Assembly: GCF_014696435.1 (NCBI RefSeq)
Contig: NZ_JACJQG010000004.1
Location: 124,001-188,000 of the forward strand
Reading direction: 5' to 3'
Origin: Calothrix anomala FACHB-343
GTDB taxonomy: Bacteria > Cyanobacteriota > Cyanobacteriia > Cyanobacteriales > Nostocaceae
DNA: 64,000 nucleotides
Both the position numbers and the translations under genes were made by a program. The notes below the pieces were generated by a model. The model was given only the letters and a program-made list of their open reading frames with translations. It ran no database searches and was not told the origin of the DNA. This document shows, in pieces, positions 37,130 through 46,847 of the stretch; position 1 is the first letter of the stretch; each line of letters begins with the position of its first letter.

Positions 37130-37660
37130 ACTCCCTTCCTGTGAAATTATTTCAACCCAGCCTACCCTTGCGCTTGTGTATATGCAATTGAGCTATGCTA
37201 AAAAAAGCGTAGCTATTCTAGCCTACAACTCTATTTTGGCAAATTGGCAAGAGTAAAGAATAGAAGTAGGTGTGGTTATTACGAAACGGGTATGAGGGGC
37301 TAGGGGTTAGGGAAGGGAAGGAGGACAAGGGGGACAAGGGGGACAAATGACTGAAGTCAAGAGTCTATTTCAGTAGACTTGAGCTTTGTCCTTGGGAATT
37401 CATTCCCAGGCGGGTGAAAAAGCTTACACCGACAATTACAGCATATTTCAGGTAAATTAGGTACGTGCTTCGGGGCATGGCAGTGCCAGTGCCCCTACAA
37501 TCAACGATAACAGGACTTAAGCAACTGGCAATCTGCTGTATGATGTTAAGGTAAGCTGCGCAACACTTACAAAAAAGGCTAGCTGAAAGCCCTTGAGGAA
37601 CAGGCGCACAGCGCCGTCCAAGCGTACTTTAGGCAAGGGATGAAAGCTGCCGGAAGCCCT
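37130..37660. other. intergenic, probably containing the left end of the tnpB element
   Basis: Contains a GGGGGACAA-type tandem run (about 37315-37345), a GGGGCATGGCAGTGCC hairpin near 37474, and from about 37505 several small hairpins (GGCGCACAGCGCC; AGCCCTTTAGGGCT). The last set is plausibly the left end of the IS605-type element; its exact border is not determined. Confidence 0.4.
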
Positions 37661-37814
37661 TTAGGGCTGAGTGATGTTTTCTCTTTTTGGTTCTGGCAGG
37701 GTATCAATCAATTCTTCTACTATTTGAGTAATTGTTTTCTCTTTTTCCACTGCTAATAAACGCAACTTATTAAGTCTGCGCTCGGTAATCCGAATATGTA
37801 AATCTTTTTTCATT
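37661..37814 (-). pseudogene. frameshifted ribbon-helix-helix-like small gene next to tnpB
   Basis: The minus strand encodes LHIRITERRLNKLRLLAVEK followed by EKTITQIVEELIDTLPEPKR and a stop, which looks like a CopG/Arc-type protein. The only ATG (37814-37812) is one base out of frame because of the run around AAAAAAGATTTTAC, so the intact form (expected MKKDLHIRI) is not encoded. It is divergent from tnpB and probably part of the same element. Confidence 0.5.
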
Positions 37815-37885
37815 ATTTGTGCACATAATGCGAACATATTTATGTGAGTATATATTTAGTAAAAAAAACAAGGAGGTGATTAAAC

Positions 37886-39253
37886 TTGCTAACAAACTAT
37901 GTATACAAACTCAGACCAAATGCAACACAATCAACAAAAATGAGTAATTGGGTAGATATGCTCAGAAGTCACTATAACTGGTGTCTTAATGACCGATTAA
38001 CCCAATATGCTCAACAATTTATTATGGGTGAATATTGTGATATAAGGACTAAAGCTGAAGCTTGTCCGCTTACTTGTTTTGTTAGCAAGAATGGTGCAAC
38101 GGGTGAACCTTGGAAAGAAAGTAAAATCGATAAAAAAGGTAATCCTGTAAATCCACGCCGTAATGCTGGAATGATTCAAGATGCTGCACTACCAGAGCTT
38201 AAAAAAGCTAGACCTTGGTTTGCTGGCATTGACTCAACAGCGTTGCAACAAAATATTAAAAGACTAGATAAAGCCTATGAGAACTTTTTTGACGGTCGTG
38301 GATTCCCAAAATTCAAAAATCGTTCTAATTTCACATCTTTCACGATGACGATGGGTATTAAAATCCAGAAAAATAAAATCTATCTACCCAAATTAGGCTG
38401 GATGAGATTTTATCATTCTCGTCAAATACCCGATGGATTCACAATAAAAGCAGCAACAATTCGCAAGCGTCAAGATGGTTGGTACATATCATTAAGAATT
38501 GAAGATAAAACCATACCTGACTATGTTTCTAGTCCATTGACTAATGTTAAATCAATCCTTGGTTGTGATTTAGGCTTAACAAAATTGGTACATCTTTCTG
38601 ATAATTCTCAAATTGATAATCCAAGGTTTGCAACCAACAAAAAGACAAGACGCACTTTAAAACTACGTCAGCGTCGTATTAGTCGCAAAGTCAAAGGTAG
38701 TGTTAACCGCAAGAAAGAAACCAAAAAAATAGGCAGACTTCATAAGAAAATCGCTGATAAGCGTCAAGCTAGAGAGTGGAAAGTTGCGAATAAAATAATT
38801 TCTAGAAATGTTGATGCAATTGCTATTGAAGATTTAAATGTATCAGGGATGATGAGACGCTGCAAAGTTAAAGTAGACTCAACTACTGGCAGGTTTTTAA
38901 GCAATGGTCAATCTAGAAAGAAAGCATTAAATCGGTCTATTTCTGATGCAAGTTGGAGTGATTTGACTTTAAAAATTGAGTATCTGGCTGCAAAGCAAGG
39001 AAAGGTCGTAATTAAGGTTAATCCTAAGCACTCTAGCCAAGAATGCCGTAATTGTGGTCATGTGGACAAATCTAATAGAGACGGTGAAAAATTCATCTGT
39101 GTTAAATGTGGACACATGACACATGCTGATATTGGAGCGGCTAAAACCATCAGAGATAGAGCATTTGATATGGTACGTGGGGACTCCGCGAAACCTAAAC
39201 GCCCGAAACAACGTAAGGAGAAATCAACACGCACTCCCGTGCAAACGTGTTGA
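37886..39253 (+). CDS. tnpB: RNA-guided endonuclease TnpB (IS200/IS605 OrfB)
   Basis: A 455-aa TnpB, ancestor-type of Cas12. The RuvC triad is intact: Asp228 (GCDLGLTK), Glu315 (AIEDLNVSGM) and Asp415 (HADIGAAK). The zinc ribbon Cys387/390/405/408 (CRNCG ... CVKCG) is complete. It starts at TTG 37886 behind a very strong AGGAGGTGAT site; TTG starts are common in this family. TnpB uses a guide RNA from the element's right end to cut vacated donor sites. Nothing suggests decay of this protein. Confidence 0.93.
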   Translation: MLTNYVYKLRPNATQSTKMSNWVDMLRSHYNWCLNDRLTQYAQQFIMGEYCDIRTKAEACPLTCFVSKNGATGEPWKESKIDKKGNPVNPRRNAGMIQDAALPELKKARPWFAGIDSTALQQNIKRLDKAYENFFDGRGFPKFKNRSNFTSFTMTMGIKIQKNKIYLPKLGWMRFYHSRQIPDGFTIKAATIRKRQDGWYISLRIEDKTIPDYVSSPLTNVKSILGCDLGLTKLVHLSDNSQIDNPRFATNKKTRRTLKLRQRRISRKVKGSVNRKKETKKIGRLHKKIADKRQAREWKVANKIISRNVDAIAIEDLNVSGMMRRCKVKVDSTTGRFLSNGQSRKKALNRSISDASWSDLTLKIEYLAAKQGKVVIKVNPKHSSQECRNCGHVDKSNRDGEKFICVKCGHMTHADIGAAKTIRDRAFDMVRGDSAKPKRPKQRKEKSTRTPVQTC

Positions 39254-39332
39254 GCCTGGGAACCTGAGCAATCAGGATATTAAGACAGCGATGTTTTAAG
39301 AATCTCCGTGGCGTAGCAAGGGAGAGTGTCAA
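39254..39332 (+). ncRNA. probable omega-RNA / right end of the tnpB element
   Basis: The segment after tnpB (GAGCCTGGGAACCTGAGCAA ... GAATCTCC ... GGGAGAGTGTCAA) matches the conserved tail that in TnpB systems forms the guide-RNA scaffold. The guide would be read from about 39333 onward. The 5' end of the RNA probably lies inside tnpB. Confidence 0.45.
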
Positions 39333-39721
39333 TTAGGCGCTGTAAAACCTGCTTTTTCTGCCGTAGCGGTATCTTTAAAACAGATATCTGGTTTCACTTT
39401 GGCATAATCAGGAAACTTCGTAGTGTGATAGATATTTCCTCGCTTTGCCGTAGCTTTCCCCTTAATAGGTGCGTTGCTAGGACAAGTAGTTTCATCTTGA
39501 GGTTTTACGCCTAACTTTTGTGCATCTGCGGAAATCGCTGTATTAGTTCCCGTGGCGGAAGTTTCTCCTTTTTTATCAGGCTTAACTTGAGAAACCGCCG
39601 TTGGTTTTTCGGCATTATTATTAGCAGATTCTTCTGATTTACCACCACAACTAGCTAACATTAAAACGCTTAACAATGTTAGCCCAATTCCAAATTTACG
39701 TAGTGTAATTTTTGCGCTCAT
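39329..39721 (-). CDS. putative lipoprotein of unknown function
   Basis: From ATG 39721, a 130-aa protein with a lipoprotein signal (TLLSVLMLASC, lipobox LASC), then a low-complexity Asn/Glu/Lys/Thr linker and a small C-terminal domain with two Cys (TTCPSNAPIKGKATAKRGNI; VKPDICFKDTATAEKAGFTA). The end resembles the cyanobacterial sunset/SH3-like processed-protein tail but I cannot name it. The stop codon is formed by the TCAA end of the tnpB element, so the C-terminus may have been altered by that insertion. Confidence 0.75.
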   Translation of the reverse strand: MSAKITLRKFGIGLTLLSVLMLASCGGKSEESANNNAEKPTAVSQVKPDKKGETSATGTNTAISADAQKLGVKPQDETTCPSNAPIKGKATAKRGNIYHTTKFPDYAKVKPDICFKDTATAEKAGFTAPN

Positions 39722-39938
39722 GAAATATTTAATCCAACAATTCAAGTGTTATTTTCAGCAGATAGAGGTTGTTTAAAAAGTATTTTGTGACGCTTTTGAT
39801 AAATTCTTGCTTGCCTATTTAATCTGAAAATATTTCTTTATAAATCTCGTTAAATGGCTTGCTGTCAACAAGATGACTTTTAAAACATCCTCTGCTACCT
39901 CTGCTTAAACCGGGGGATATTTTTGATTTACAAATCCC

Positions 39939-40289
39939 TTATCCAACTGTCACTTCGTTGGTAGCTACTTCGGTTGCACCACTGACGCCAGCAGCAACTT
40001 CAGCCAATTGACTCAAAGTATCTGCATCGGGTACTTTCCCTCTTAAAACTACTTTAGTTCCTAATTGAGCAACGTAAATTGTATTAATACTATCGAAACG
40101 ACGATCTTCATCAAAAGCCAAGGCAACTCTTTTGGCTAAACCACTTTGGTCATATTCTCCATTTAATCCCATTCTTTCAATAGGAATTGTTTCACCTTCA
40201 GCAGAATTCTCAGCTACTAAAGTAGGCTCAGGATTTACTTGAGCATTTTCTGGTTTTTCCATACCAAAAAGTCTTTGTAACCAGCCCAT
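39939..40289 (-). CDS. BON-domain protein
   Basis: A 116-aa protein with a short N-terminal stretch (MGWLQRLFGM) and a BON-like domain at about 50-115 (GLAKRVALAFDEDRRFDSIN; TKVVLRGKVPDADTLSQLAE; VSGATEVATNEVTV). BON domains bind membranes or phospholipid and are common in osmotic-stress proteins. No signal peptide is clear. Confidence 0.78.
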   Translation of the reverse strand: MGWLQRLFGMEKPENAQVNPEPTLVAENSAEGETIPIERMGLNGEYDQSGLAKRVALAFDEDRRFDSINTIYVAQLGTKVVLRGKVPDADTLSQLAEVAAGVSGATEVATNEVTVG

Positions 40290-40716
40290 AATGTATTTTC
40301 TCCAATGCTAAATCTTGAATTTACGCAAGTTTTTGAATTTACGCAAGTATTTTAACTTATTTTGAATTTAGATTGATTGTAGCCAATATTATCCAAATGA
40401 ATGTTGAAAAAATTATTTATCTCAAGGATGCACATATCAACGAGATATTTAAATTATGACAAATCCAAGATTAAGTCAATGATTGTTATTTTTTGTTAAA
40501 AATTAGAGCCAATTTATTGACGTTTCCAGGCAAATCTTGGTTAATTTTATATTCTGTAATATTCAGTTTATAGAAAATATCTATGAACAAATAAAAATAA
40601 TTAAATAAAACTTATAAAAAATTATTGTCTAGTCAATAGTCAAGAGTCAATAGTCAACAGTCCATAATTTTAATGACCAATGACCAATGACCAATGACCA
40701 ATGACTAATGACCAAA
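40290..40716. other. intergenic with heptamer repeats
   Basis: AT-rich, then heptanucleotide repeats at 40631-40714 (AGTCAAT and AATGACC units) ending just before the aroA stop. No gene seen. Confidence 0.6.
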
Positions 40717-42066
40717 TTAATTAACGATCGCAGTTAGGGTGTTAAAGAAGTCAGGGTAAGAAATCGCTGCTGCTTCGGCGCGGTGAATGGTGGTGATTCC
40801 GCTAGTGACTAAAGCGGCGATCGCTAAACTCATGGCTATGCGATGATCTGTATGGCTATCAACATCAGTCCCGACTAAAGCAGTACCGCCTGTAATTTCC
40901 ATCCCATCGGGGAGTTCGGTAACCTTAGCACCCATTTTATTGAGTTGCTGCGCCATCACGGTAATGCGATCGCTTTCTTTAACTCTTAACTCCTCTGCAT
41001 CGCGAATAATTGTTGTTCCTTCGGCAAAGACGGCTGCTACTGCCAAAATCGGAATTTCATCAATCATTCTCGGTATAATATCGCCAGCAATCGTGCAGCT
41101 TTTTAAACTACTGGAACGCACTCTGATATCCGCTACTGGTTCCCCTGCGACTTCTCGCTGATTTTCCAGTTGAATATCTGCGCCCATCATTGCTAAAGCT
41201 TCTAAAATCCCGGTGCGAGTAGGATTCACGCCAACGTTTTCTACCACTAATTCCGAACCAGGAACAATTGCACCTGCAACTAACCAAAAAGCGGCGGAAC
41301 TAATATCGCCAGGAACTATAACTTTTTGTCCGTAAAGTTGGGCTGGCCCGGTAATCGTCACGCTGTTGGTGTCTGGATCTATACTCAGTTCCGCACCAAA
41401 CGCCCGTAACATCCTTTCGCTATGATCGCGGGAAAGGGCTGGTTCTGTTACCGTAGTTTTACCGTCAGTTGCTAGCCCTGCGAGTAAAATACAAGACTTC
41501 ACTTGTGCCGATGCAATGGGAGAATGATAGTGAATTGGTTTAAGCGCTTGTCCTTGAATCGCTAGGGGTGCGAGAGAATTTCCTTTGCGTCCCCAAATTT
41601 GCGCGCCCATTTCTTGTAAAGGTTTCACTACACGGGACATAGGACGCGATCGCAAAGAAGCATCACCTGTTACAGTAAAAAAGCGCCCTGGATGGGAAGC
41701 CAAAAGTCCCAACATCAGACGCAGTGTAGTGCCAGAATTACCAGCATTCAATACGTCAACTGGTTCTTGTAAATTTCCCAGCCCAATACCTTTAACCTTG
41801 ACTAAATCCGTATTTAGTTCCGAAATTTCCGCGCCCATAGCTTGAAAACAACTAGCAGTGCTGCGCGGATCTTCTCCTAAAAGCAGACCTTGAATTTCCG
41901 TTTCACCTTGGGCTATAGCGCCCAACATTAAAGCACGATGAGAGATAGACTTATCACCGGGAATCCGAATCCGACCTTGCAAGGATAAACCAAAGGGAGG
42001 TCGCTGGATAATTAATTTTTGCGAAAGATCTGTTTGCGTTTCTTGGGTTATTACAGCAGCCGACAT
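40717..42066 (-). CDS. aroA: 3-phosphoshikimate 1-carboxyvinyltransferase (EPSP synthase)
   Basis: Sixth step of the shikimate pathway: shikimate-3-phosphate plus phosphoenolpyruvate to EPSP. A 449-aa protein from ATG 42066 (an upstream in-frame GTG at 42090 is less likely). Motifs are intact: [16 protein letters not shown], the PEP-binding [35 protein letters not shown], and near the end RVKESDRI and [13 protein letters not shown]. In the LNAGNSGTT loop the alanine after L-N marks a class II-like (glyphosate-tolerant) sequence type, although this is inference from motif memory. Confidence 0.95.
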   Translation of the reverse strand: MSAAVITQETQTDLSQKLIIQRPPFGLSLQGRIRIPGDKSISHRALMLGAIAQGETEIQGLLLGEDPRSTASCFQAMGAEISELNTDLVKVKGIGLGNLQEPVDVLNAGNSGTTLRLMLGLLASHPGRFFTVTGDASLRSRPMSRVVKPLQEMGAQIWGRKGNSLAPLAIQGQALKPIHYHSPIASAQVKSCILLAGLATDGKTTVTEPALSRDHSERMLRAFGAELSIDPDTNSVTITGPAQLYGQKVIVPGDISSAAFWLVAGAIVPGSELVVENVGVNPTRTGILEALAMMGADIQLENQREVAGEPVADIRVRSSSLKSCTIAGDIIPRMIDEIPILAVAAVFAEGTTIIRDAEELRVKESDRITVMAQQLNKMGAKVTELPDGMEITGGTALVGTDVDSHTDHRIAMSLAIAALVTSGITTIHRAEAAAISYPDFFNTLTAIVN

Positions 42067-42520
42067 TAGGATACACTGGCTTTTGAACACAATGGAAGTA
42101 AATCAGCGACTGCTTGTATTGCAGTAGTTGACTTCCTTCCTAGTATCCTATCGCCTTTTGTTCTATGAAACTTAATCAAATCTTCAAAAAGTGGTCAATG
42201 GTCAATGGTCATTTGTCATTAGACCGTTGACTGTTGACCGTTGACTGTTGACTATCCGCTATACTAAATTCGGTTATCTTAAGATTATTTACAATATATT
42301 CAATAAATTTACTTTTAAATTAGCTTTCCTGATAAAAATAACAGTTTTTGCTCGATCAATTCGTGCCCTAACTATTTTGATATTTATTTATCTCCCTTAC
42401 CAAATAAGCAGATTCAGTTAATATCTAAGCATGTTTTATTGTTTAGTTTCTGACCCGGACTGCTAGATACCCTGGTGTTGATTTTTTGTTGTTCAATAGC
42501 TTTTAGCCCTTATCGCTCCC
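42067..42520. other. divergent intergenic region with heptamer repeats
   Basis: GGTCAAT/TTGACTG heptamer repeats at 42191-42253; the rest is AT-rich with no gene. Contains the promoters of aroA and the gene at 42521. Confidence 0.55.
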
Positions 42521-43033
42521 ATGCTGACCCATCACCGCAAGCCTGTGTGCTTATCACTAATTTCCACCGACCTACCAGTTTGGTCTGTTGTGGAAACCGC
42601 CGGAACATTGTATCAAAAAGATACTGACCGTTTTCATTTACTCTTGACTGCACCGCCTTTAATTAGTTGCGAAATCATAAATTCTCAAAATACCGAGGAC
42701 ACACCTCCGCAAAAACGGAGTAGTGCTTATGCACCCAGCAGTCCCAGGATTTTGTGGTTAGAGATTTCCCCATATCGGGTAATAATGACCATGCAAGGTA
42801 ACGCTCAAGTAAGTTATCGTCACTTCTGGGAACAGGGTGTTTATGGTGTTAGTCGTTACTGGTTACCAACAGAGTCATTGCAACCTAATGAGCCTATCCG
42901 TCTGCGGAATTTCACAACTGCTATGGTTCTCACTGGCAAATCTTTACCAGAGCATTTGCGGATAGAATACGAATTATGGGCAGACAAAGTGCAATTAGGA
43001 CGGTACATCCTTAATTTAGAAATCAAGCACTAA
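42521..43033 (+). CDS. conserved hypothetical protein
   Basis: A 170-aa soluble protein with no signal. Segments such as CLSLISTDLPVWSVVETAGT, RILWLEISPYRVIMTMQGNA and LRIEYELWADKVQLGRYILN suggest a beta-rich single domain. I think it is a cyanobacterial family of unknown function. A terminator-like hairpin follows. Confidence 0.65.
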   Translation: MLTHHRKPVCLSLISTDLPVWSVVETAGTLYQKDTDRFHLLLTAPPLISCEIINSQNTEDTPPQKRSSAYAPSSPRILWLEISPYRVIMTMQGNAQVSYRHFWEQGVYGVSRYWLPTESLQPNEPIRLRNFTTAMVLTGKSLPEHLRIEYELWADKVQLGRYILNLEIKH

Positions 43034-43046
43034 TCGTAAATTTATC

Positions 43047-43089
43047 TTCACCCTCACCCAGTTAAAAATCATTGTGAGGGTGAATTTTT
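43047..43089 (+). terminator. rho-independent terminator-like hairpin
   Basis: TTCACCCTCAC and GTGAGGGTGAA form an 11-bp stem followed by TTTTTC. It ends the gene at 42521 and faces the convergent thioredoxin-like gene. Confidence 0.72.
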
Positions 43090-43108
43090 CAGTAAGTAGT
43101 CAATGGTC

Positions 43109-43130
43109 AGAGACGCGATTAATCGCGTCT
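43109..43130. repeat. short palindromic repeat, copy 3
   Basis: Core GACGCGATTAATCGCGTC, one base different at the centre from the copies at 19411 and 31623. Confidence 0.65.
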
Positions 43131-43177
43131 GTACAATTGTCATTAGTCCTGCTTCCCTAGCCCCTAGCCCCTAGCCC

Positions 43178-43765
43178 CTAGCCCCTACCAAAATAACTAG
43201 GCGCATTCCCGGCTTTCCATTTAATATTGCAGCCAATGCTAGGTTTTTGCTCATCTGACACAGATTTACCCGCTAGTACCGCTTCAATAGCTGCACGTAA
43301 ATCCGCGCCTGTGACAGGTTTACCATTACTCGGTCGGCTATCATCTAATTGTCCGCGATATACAAGTTTCTGTTCCCGATCAAATACAAAAAAATCAGGG
43401 GTACAAGCGGCTGTATAAGCCTTGGCTGTTTCTTGGCTTTCGTCATAGCACACAGGAAATTTTAAACCCAGTTCTATCGCCATTGCTTTTAACGATTCTG
43501 GCGCATCATCTGGATAATTTTCCGCATCATTCGCACTAATAGCAATTATACCTAAATCACTATTTTCATAGTCAGTTCCTAACAGCGCCAATTGCTGTTG
43601 AATATGCTTTACAAAAGGACAATGGCGACAAATAAACATGACCAATAAGGCTTTTTTATCAGCAAAATTAGCCAAAGAAATTACTTTACCAGATACTACT
43701 TCTGGTAGATGAAAATCTGGGGCAATAGTGCCTATTGGCAACATTGTTGAAGCAGTTAAAGCCAT
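43178..43765 (-). CDS. thioredoxin-family (AhpC/TSA-type) protein
   Basis: A 195-aa redoxin-fold protein. MLPIGTIAPDFHLPEVVSGK opens the AhpC/TSA-like domain and the active site is the C-x-x-C CRHCPFVKHI at about residues 46-49. Downstream are ISANDAENYPDDAPES and the cis-Pro region ACTPDFFVFD. The TlpA/ResA-like layout without signal peptide suggests a cytoplasmic thiol reductase or peroxiredoxin-like role; its partner is unknown. Confidence 0.88.
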   Translation of the reverse strand: MALTASTMLPIGTIAPDFHLPEVVSGKVISLANFADKKALLVMFICRHCPFVKHIQQQLALLGTDYENSDLGIIAISANDAENYPDDAPESLKAMAIELGLKFPVCYDESQETAKAYTAACTPDFFVFDREQKLVYRGQLDDSRPSNGKPVTGADLRAAIEAVLAGKSVSDEQKPSIGCNIKWKAGNAPSYFGRG

Positions 43766-43796
43766 AATTTACCGGATGAGATTTCCCTAATAGATA

Positions 43797-44096
43797 ATAC
43801 CAATTGAAAAACAATGCAACAAATTGTAGGGGCAAGGCAATGCCCATTTGTGTCAACTTAACGTGAAACCCTTGCCAAGACTCGATGAGCAAATTCCATC
43901 CCCTACCATAAAGCTTCGGGTTACCCCACCCCAGTTTTGTCTAAAGCCAAAACTTCCCCTCCCCGTTTACGGGGAGGGGTTAGGGGAGGGGTAAAACGCT
44001 TGTGGGGTAAGTGTTTGAACTTAAGTTGACACGTATGGGCAATGCCTTGCCCTCTAGAATAGATTGATGTGTCGCAAAAATTATTTGAATGGGTAT
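43797..44096. mobile_element. 300-bp foldback (MITE-like) element
   Basis: Imperfect terminal inverted repeats of about 65-80 bp. The left arm has ATACCAATT, AGGGGCAAGGCAATGCCCAT and TGTGTCAACTTAA; the right arm carries the complements, ending GGGTAT. The centre holds a second hairpin (CTCCCCGTTTACGGGGAG). Related copies lie at 46126-46225 and, in part, 29262-29341. Confidence 0.7.
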
Positions 44097-44165
44097 AACA
44101 AAATAAAAGCACAACAATGTTGTGCCATATCTGTTTACTTAATTTACTGGAAAGAGGCTAGATTT

Positions 44166-45650
44166 TCAAATATTCTTCACTACCACAACTTGGTTAAAGC
44201 CATGTGGGTTAAAGTCTCCAAAAGAATAGGTAGAAAAGAAAAAGTCACCTGTCAATGGGTCAATTGCTGCGCCAATAGGGCCGTCAATTCCAGTTAAAAA
44301 GTCTTGGCGGCTGCTGCTAATGGGATCGCCATTTTCATCTATGCTGTAAACGGCAACTTTATCAGCATCTTGCTCTGTCATTAAGATGCGCTGACTCTTA
44401 AATTCTGGCATGGAACCAGACACATAAACAAAAGCATCTGTACCTCCACTGAGCGTGACTGATTTAGTTGCGGGTGCTATGTTCCAAGTCCCTGCGCCAT
44501 CAGCAGACACAGTGGTGTCATAAAAAGTACTGGTATCGTAGGAGGTAATTTTTAACCGCCCAGCACCAGGAAAACCTTGAGGTACAAAAGTTAACCCACC
44601 TGTAGAGGCGTCAAAACCCAAATCGTTTAAATCGATTTGCTTGTCAGCGCTAGAACTACCAGTTTTGATTTGCCCTACTGTATTGTCATTCCATGTGGTA
44701 TAGAATAAGACATTATTAGGGCCAAAGCCTAAACCTGCATCAATTAAACCACCATTTAACCCAGGTGCAGTAGCTAATAAGTTAGCTGTGCCTGTAAATC
44801 CAATAATATGATTATTAGCATCTCGTTGGAGTGCGATCGCATAAATTTGGCTATTTTCTCCCTGAGGTGTAGAACCAATAAACAAAGTATTGGGATCGTC
44901 TGCTTTAAAAGCCAATCCCACATAAGGAGTTGGTAATCCTGGTACTTCCCCAAGACTCTTGACAGTGTAAGCACTATTAAAGGGAGCAGCCAAAGTCATA
45001 AATTGGCTAAATTGTTGAGCGTAATCGATTAATTTTTTACCAGATTCTGTCTTACGCCATTCTTTTTGGGAATTAATCAGTGCATCTAAGGGAGATGTTT
45101 TCCCTGTCGCTCCCTTAATTTGAAAAATCAGATCGTTATAATCCCAGTCAGAACCTTGAGATGCAAGGATATCTTCAACACCAAAAGTTGCACCTTTATC
45201 TGTTCCCTGTCCAAGTTGGGCAAAGTGAACAGATTTGTCTGTATTCGCATTAGCAATCGAAAATATAGCAATTTTATCTTTAGGAGAATCAACCAGTTCG
45301 CTAATTTTTCCATTAGGTAATAGTAGAAAAGCAAACTGCTCCCCAGGATTCATAGCAAAGCTTTTTTCGCCTAAAAAGCTACCATCATTTTTCTCACTTT
45401 CTCCGAAGTCGCCACTAAATTTAGCACCTTCTGTAGAATCGGTAATAGCAAGATAACCAGCTACAGAATTGCTCAGAATCCGACGGGCAGATTCTTGAAT
45501 AAATTCCATCGAACCAAGTTGTAAACTTTCCATCCCCTTCAAACTGAAGAGGCCAAGTTCTCCATGATAACTGCCACTATCAGCTAAAAATTCAATTTTG
45601 GCTTGCCCATCAAGCCCGACATTAAACACACCAGGATCTAAAAAAGACAT
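44166..45650 (-). CDS. DUF4114-domain exoprotein with beta-propeller-like C-terminus
   Basis: A 494-aa protein. The N-terminal 210 residues match DUF4114, recognisable by the Ca-binding-like end GSDWDYNDLIFQIKG. The remainder is built of repeated beta blades (GLAFKADDPNTLFIGSTPQG; GGLIDAGLGFGPNNVLFYTT; GAAIDPLTGDFFFSTYSFGD), like PEP-CTERM-associated or gluconolactonase-like propellers. There is no signal peptide, as for type I secretion substrates, yet no RTX nonapeptides were seen. Extracellular location is inference. The exporter pair at 81-5619 is one possible route. Confidence 0.7.
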   Translation of the reverse strand: MSFLDPGVFNVGLDGQAKIEFLADSGSYHGELGLFSLKGMESLQLGSMEFIQESARRILSNSVAGYLAITDSTEGAKFSGDFGESEKNDGSFLGEKSFAMNPGEQFAFLLLPNGKISELVDSPKDKIAIFSIANANTDKSVHFAQLGQGTDKGATFGVEDILASQGSDWDYNDLIFQIKGATGKTSPLDALINSQKEWRKTESGKKLIDYAQQFSQFMTLAAPFNSAYTVKSLGEVPGLPTPYVGLAFKADDPNTLFIGSTPQGENSQIYAIALQRDANNHIIGFTGTANLLATAPGLNGGLIDAGLGFGPNNVLFYTTWNDNTVGQIKTGSSSADKQIDLNDLGFDASTGGLTFVPQGFPGAGRLKITSYDTSTFYDTTVSADGAGTWNIAPATKSVTLSGGTDAFVYVSGSMPEFKSQRILMTEQDADKVAVYSIDENGDPISSSRQDFLTGIDGPIGAAIDPLTGDFFFSTYSFGDFNPHGFNQVVVVKNI

Positions 45651-46125
45651 TGTTTAAAAATGTTGAGCCTTACTCGCAAAAACATCTCAATTTTTATCAT
45701 GCAAAATTCGACTAAAATTTTAGGTAGCAATTTACAGTACAGTGTAATCTTGCAACTAAAATTCAAGTCAAGCATGAATACAGACAGGATTTAATTGATA
45801 AATCTGCTGTTACTTAAAGATTGATATTTAAATCTAGCAAAAAAAAGTCTAGATAATATTTAGGAGATCTACGCAATTATTTGTGAATATATTATTGTTT
45901 TACGAAATAATTTCGGTATTCACAGAGATAGGTTATATAGATAAAACTCAGGTACTAAAAATACAACACTTTCTGTAATAAACAACGCTTCCTGGAAAAC
46001 AAGCAGTATTTTATTTATTTTATAGAATATTATTTTTGTTTGATTCTATTCAGAAATAACGATTATTGCGCGGCATCACTTAACAAAATATTCTATCCTT
46101 CTTAAGAAAATTTCCTAGTTAAATT
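45651..46125. other. AT-rich intergenic, no gene seen
   Basis: Upstream of the DUF4114 gene; must carry its promoter. Nothing else recognisable. Confidence 0.5.
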
Positions 46126-46225
46126 ATATCAATTCAAATAATGTTTACGACACATCAATATATTCTAGAGGGCATGGCACTGCCATGCCCCTACCGTCTG
46201 TCGCATTCTTTTTTCAAATTGGTAT
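46126..46225. mobile_element. 100-bp palindromic member of the ATACCAATT foldback family
   Basis: The left arm ATATCAATTC...GAGGGCATGGCA pairs with the right arm ...TGCCATGCCCCT...CAAATTGGTAT across nearly the whole length. It shares AGAGGGCA and GACACATCAAT with the right arm of the element at 43797-44096. Confidence 0.65.
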
Positions 46226-46338
46226 TAGAACTATATTTAGAGCTTTATTAATATTAGAACCCTGACTTCTCACCAAAGTTAGGGTTCTTGTTTATCACAA
46301 ATTCTTGGGAATCACTCGATAAAAATTAAAATTACTAT

Positions 46339-46581
46339 TTACAAATTTGCTAAAAGACCAACAATACCGTGTCCTGTAACAACTTCTAAGACTATTAGAG
46401 ACACAAAACCAATCATTGCTAAACGACCATTGAGGAGTTCTGCATAGGGTGTAAAGCCAGTGCGTAGACGCGAAGCGGCTTGTCGCCAGACATCGCCTTG
46501 CTCATCCACATATACCTTTGGTTCAAGGGCAAAGTTGTTCATTAAACCTTGGTCATCAACGATGGAAGTATTTGTACGCAT
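46339..46581 (-). CDS. high-light-inducible protein (single-helix chlorophyll-binding)
   Basis: An 80-aa protein from ATG 46581. The C-terminal membrane helix has the chlorophyll-binding signature [20 protein letters not shown] (E-x-x-N-x-R-x-A-M), as in Hlips/SCPs that bind chlorophyll and carotenoid and protect photosystem assembly. The N-terminal 45 residues are soluble. An in-frame upstream extension to 46695 is not credible. Confidence 0.9.
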   Translation of the reverse strand: MRTNTSIVDDQGLMNNFALEPKVYVDEQGDVWRQAASRLRTGFTPYAELLNGRLAMIGFVSLIVLEVVTGHGIVGLLANL

Positions 46582-46847
46582 AAGATTTTCCCGCTTTGAT
46601 TTACTATGTAACGAAGTGTAACGCATATGGTTAACTTTTGTAAATAAAAATTTCAGAGATCGCCGTTTAGAATACGCCAAACTCCTGCTACACAAAGGTT
46701 TTAGTAATATTTATATTTATGAGAGATGTAACGAGCAAACAAATTCTTTACGTCTCAGGTAAAATTTGGTAGCAAAACTTTTCTGTAAAACTAGCCCTAA
46801 TTGTGATTGAATAGTGTGCTGGGAATTTTTCGGAATTTGAGCCAACA

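Larger units (their letters stand above)
37661..39332 (+). mobile_element. IS200/IS605-type element with tnpB only
   Basis: The unit comprises the small frameshifted gene, tnpB and a right end of hairpin AATCTCC...GGGAGA plus TCAA (39300-39332). No TnpA (Y1 transposase) is present, so it depends on another copy for movement. The left border is approximate and could lie as far out as 37505. Confidence 0.65.
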
